Source: CAYPKG01 sp964411275 (GTDB lineage Bacteria; Bacillota; Clostridia; Christensenellales; CAG-138). From it: a DNA stretch of 7,840 bases. The translations under genes were made by a program, and so were the position numbers. Shown one piece after another: positions 6,003 to 7,840 of this stretch. The DNA lies in NCBI GenBank assembly GCA_964411275.1, contig CAYPKG010000066.1, forward strand, positions 1 through 7,840, written 5' to 3'. Each line of letters begins with the position of its first letter. Positions within the stretch are counted from its first letter, which is position 1. A model generated the notes under the pieces. The model had not been told where the DNA came from and ran no database searches. It saw only the letters and a list, made by a program, of their open reading frames with translations.

Positions 6003-6030
6003 GCAGTACCGCGGCTAAGCCGCGGTACTT
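6003..6030 (+). repeat. 28-bp boundary palindrome, copy 2 (with T-run)
   Basis: Identical to the copy 359 bp upstream. Here the 11-bp stem is followed by TTTT (6029-6032), so this copy could act as a second terminator or attenuator, 67 bp before the first permease gene. Confidence 0.8.
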
Positions 6031-6098
6031 TTCTCAATCATATCTTTTCCCAATAATTCGCGGGCAAAGCCCCCGGATAGAACGGAGAAAGCACGTAA

Positions 6099-7181
6099 AT
6101 GAAAGCGACACAAAAGAAGACTGTTCGGACGAACTTGCGGTCCGTCATGCAGGTGCCGGTCTCCCTGGGGGCTGTGCTGCTGTCCTTAGGCGTTGGCGTA
6201 GCGCTGATTGCCGGGATGGGGATCGACCCCTTTGCCGCAATGGCAGCCTTGTGGGAGGGTTCCTTCAGCAACGTAAAGGCCATGGCCGAAACCACGGTGA
6301 AGATGACGCCGCTGTTATTTACCGGCATGAGCTATGCCCTGGCGTTTCGCTGCGGGCTGACGAACCTGGGCATGGAGGGCCAGCTTTACATGGGGGCGGT
6401 ATGCGGCACGGCGGTGGGCATTTATGTGGCGGGCCTGCCTGCGGCGCTGCATATCCCGCTGTGCATTCTCGCTGGGTTCCTGGGCGGCGGGCTGTGGGGG
6501 CTTCTCGCCGGATGGCTGAAGGTGCGCTTTGGCGCAAGTGAAATCATCACCACCGTCATGCTCAATACCATCGCCATCAAATTCACCGAATTCATGGTAA
6601 ATGGCCCGATGATCGAGCCGTCAAGAAGCAACAGCCAAACAAGCCCTGTATTGGAAAGCGCCCAGCTTCAAACGCTGATCCCCAATACCCGGGCGCACAT
6701 CGGGTTCCTCATCGCCCTTTTCTTTCTGGTATTATTCTTTCTTTTTCTGTGGCGCAGCAAAAAAGGCTATGAGGTCCGCGTGTCCGGGCTAAACATGCAG
6801 GCGGCCCAGTATTCCGGCATAGAGACCGGCAAAAACATACTCCTCGTGATGTTTCTAGCAGGCGGGCTGGCGGGGCTGGCGGGCTGTATCGAGATATTGG
6901 GGGTGCAGATCCGGATGGTACCCTCCATCTCCCCAGGCTACGGGTTTGACGGGATTGCCGTAGCGCTTATCGGCAACAACACCCCCTTGGGCATCCTCTT
7001 GGGCGCGCTGCTGTTTGGCGCCTTCCGGGCGGGGGGCAACCGCATGCAGATGCGCACCCAAACCCCCACGTCCATCATCAACGTCATACAGGCCTGCGTG
7101 ATCATCGCGGTGGTATCCAGCAACATATTGCTTGACAAGCTGGATGAGCGCCGGTTGCGCAATCAAAAACAGGAAGATTAG
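6099..7181 (+). CDS. BMP-type ABC transporter permease (first subunit)
   Basis: The 360-aa integral membrane protein belongs to the BPD_transp_2 (LivH/RbsC-like) permease superfamily, of the NupP/YufP type. It has about nine to ten hydrophobic segments starting near residue 18. Diagnostic motifs are FRCGLTNLGMEGQ (83-95; the family's FN-x-G-x-EGQ), GASEIITTVMLNTIA (145-159), the cytoplasmic coupling-helix region KGYEVRVSGLNMQAAQYSGI (222-241) and GYGFDGIAVALIGNN-x-PLG (280-298). The length fits the family. The ribosome site is GGAG 11 nt before the ATG, slightly far. No convincing promoter lies between the upstream terminator-like hairpins and the start, so expression probably depends on read-through from the lipoprotein promoter. 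It would form the pore with the gene starting at 7192, 10 nt downstream; the ATPase partner is not in this window. Confidence 0.92.
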   Translation: MKATQKKTVRTNLRSVMQVPVSLGAVLLSLGVGVALIAGMGIDPFAAMAALWEGSFSNVKAMAETTVKMTPLLFTGMSYALAFRCGLTNLGMEGQLYMGAVCGTAVGIYVAGLPAALHIPLCILAGFLGGGLWGLLAGWLKVRFGASEIITTVMLNTIAIKFTEFMVNGPMIEPSRSNSQTSPVLESAQLQTLIPNTRAHIGFLIALFFLVLFFLFLWRSKKGYEVRVSGLNMQAAQYSGIETGKNILLVMFLAGGLAGLAGCIEILGVQIRMVPSISPGYGFDGIAVALIGNNTPLGILLGALLFGAFRAGGNRMQMRTQTPTSIINVIQACVIIAVVSSNILLDKLDERRLRNQKQED

Positions 7182-7191
7182 GAGGCGGAAT

Positions 7192-7803
7192 ATGGATATC
7201 CTTCAACTCATCGGCGGCTATATCGCCTCCGACATCCGCATGGCAACCCCCATTTTGCTCGCGGGGCTTGGGCTATTGATCATCAACCGAAGCGGGCTTG
7301 TGAACATCGGCGCGGAAGGCGTCATGCTGATGTCCACGCTGATTTCGGTGTACGGCTCCTGGCAGTTTGGCAGCGTCTGGATGGGCGTGCTGCTCTCGCT
7401 TGTGGTGGGCGCACTGATGGGCCTGATGTTTGCGCTGTTTACCGTCACCGTCAAGGCCAACCAGATCGTCATCGGCGCGGCCATCAACATACTAGGCTCC
7501 GGCCTTTCGGCGACGCTGAACAGGATGATATTCGGCGTTGGCAACGTGGTCACCAAGTTCGACGCGTTCTCCAACATCAAAATCCCGCTGTTGGGGGACA
7601 TCCCCCTGCTCGGGGAAGCGTTTTTCAATCAGATGCTGCCGGTGTATGTGGCGTTCGCGCTGGTGCCCGTCATGAGCTATTACCTCTTCCGCACCCAGTC
7701 CGGGCTGAACCTCCGGTCGGTAGGCGAAAACCCCCGGGTAGCCGATACACTGGGCGTCAATGTGTACCGCACCCAGTACCTGGCGGCTGGAGTGCTATCA
7801 TAA
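7192..7803 (+). CDS. BMP-type ABC transporter permease (second subunit), C-terminally truncated
   Basis: AGGAGG overlaps the previous stop codon and lies 6 nt before the ATG, so the two permeases are translationally coupled. The product is 203 aa against roughly 300-320 aa for intact NupQ/YufQ-type permeases. Present are NRSGLVNIGAEG (32-43), QIVIGAAINILGSGL (91-105) and the coupling-helix region RSVGENPRVADTLGVNVYRTQYLAA (175-199), all in frame and well conserved. Directly after VLS (codon 7798-7800), where relatives continue with a Gly/Ala-rich membrane helix, a TAA appears and the following 37 bp have no permease character. So the last two to three membrane segments are missing. This looks like an insertion or rearrangement rather than a point mutation, and the protein is likely non-functional unless the rest is restored beyond the window. 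Confidence 0.88.
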   Translation: MDILQLIGGYIASDIRMATPILLAGLGLLIINRSGLVNIGAEGVMLMSTLISVYGSWQFGSVWMGVLLSLVVGALMGLMFALFTVTVKANQIVIGAAINILGSGLSATLNRMIFGVGNVVTKFDAFSNIKIPLLGDIPLLGEAFFNQMLPVYVAFALVPVMSYYLFRTQSGLNLRSVGENPRVADTLGVNVYRTQYLAAGVLS

Positions 7804-7840
7804 AAGTGCAGACCCAAAACACCCAAAATCTGATAGAATA
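7801..7840. mobile_element. Possible end of an inserted element disrupting the second permease
   Basis: The sequence from about 7801 (TAAAAGTGCAGACCC...) has no permease-like reading frame. Another frame is open to the window end and reads polar residues KVQTQNTQNLIE, possibly from a GTG at 7806. This would fit the edge of an insertion sequence, but I do not recognise its family and too little of it is visible. Confidence 0.3.

Larger units (their letters stand above)
5644..6032. repeat. Dense palindrome (hairpin) array between lipoprotein and permease genes
   Basis: The stretch has no credible gene and is almost wholly paired. Stems are: 5646-5656/5660-5670 (11 bp); 5704-5710/5715-5721 (7 bp); 5728-5736/5740-5748 (9 bp); 5767-5776/5781-5790 (10 bp); a long imperfect stem 5801-5876 with an inner 7-bp stem 5835-5841/5845-5851 and a 7-bp stem 5821-5827/5854-5860; 5879-5887/5892-5900 (9 bp); 5909-5919/5942-5952 (11 bp); 5958-5969/5985-5996 (12 bp with one G-U); and 6005-6015/6019-6029 (11 bp). 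Additionally GGGGATT (5694-5700) can pair with AATCCCC (5764-5770) around two of these. It may be a mosaic of non-autonomous palindromic repeats, or a structured RNA. Hairpins after a binding-protein gene (as the REP elements between malE and malF) are known to stabilise the upstream mRNA. Confidence 0.8.

Noticed and set aside
5993..6021. Perfect TTGACA as a -35 for the permease genes
   Set aside because: The place for the -10, 17 bp away, is TAAGCC inside the boundary palindrome; no usable -10 is present at 16-18 bp.
5729..6037. 102-aa minus-strand reading frame through the hairpin array
   Set aside because: It is built from palindromic sequence with no ribosome site. If similar hypothetical proteins turn up in related genomes, that would point to a dispersed repeat rather than a gene.
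5993..6541. 182-aa plus-strand reading frame overlapping the first permease
   Set aside because: It starts inside the terminator-like stem and overlaps the permease in a different frame, with no family features.
7801..7840. Group II intron 5' end at the permease junction
   Set aside because: GTGCAGACC does not match the GTGYG start consensus well, and too little sequence is visible to see any intron domain.

Overview
The window looks like chromosomal DNA from a fermentative, probably anaerobic, clostridial (Firmicutes-type) bacterium. The grounds are strong AGGAGG-type ribosome binding sites, a diderm-independent lipoprotein box, ferredoxin-like and DUF2935 proteins, a BMP-type nucleoside/basic-membrane-protein ABC uptake system and a B. 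subtilis-like NagB active site. The genes are moderately GC-rich and the intergenic regions are more AT-rich. The genus cannot be fixed from the sequence alone. No rRNA, tRNA, CRISPR array or complete insertion sequence is visible.

Left part (81-2011, minus strand): a DUF2935 hemerythrin-like protein lies downstream of a PhzF-family isomerase, with a strong GC hairpin between them. PhzF has a good promoter (TTGGCA-N17-TATAAT) that diverges from the promoter of a plus-strand polyferredoxin-like protein (2185-2880). The shared 170-bp intergenic region holds a TGTTGT-N4-ACAACA dyad. It is centred about 41.5 bp upstream of the predicted start of the Fe-S gene, which is the geometry of a Crp/Fnr class II activator site.

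Middle (2881-4546): two hairpins follow the Fe-S gene, and on the minus strand there is an unusually small, well-translated-looking Cys-rich peptide gene (21 aa, 7 Cys; 3008-3073). Further along is nagB (glucosamine-6-phosphate deaminase, minus strand) with its own promoter and an operator-like palindrome. A 506-bp intergenic region then separates nagB from a divergent transport operon and carries two good plus-strand promoters.

Right part (4547-7840, plus strand): a BMP-family substrate-binding lipoprotein is followed by two BMP-type ABC permeases (360 aa, and about 200 aa truncated). Together these would import nucleosides or related compounds. Two things are odd. First, the gene for the ATPase, which in the classical nupNOPQ order sits between lipoprotein and permeases, is absent. 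In its place is a 390-bp gene-free stretch made almost wholly of back-to-back hairpins, bounded by two identical 28-bp copies of a palindrome and ending in a T7 terminator-like stem. Second, the second permease is intact and in frame up to about residue 203 and then runs into unrelated sequence with an immediate stop. This suggests an insertion or rearrangement junction just before the window ends.

The most unusual signals are the palindrome array in the transporter operon, the tiny Cys-rich peptide gene and the Crp/Fnr-like promoter layout. No complete new defence or mobile system could be supported.
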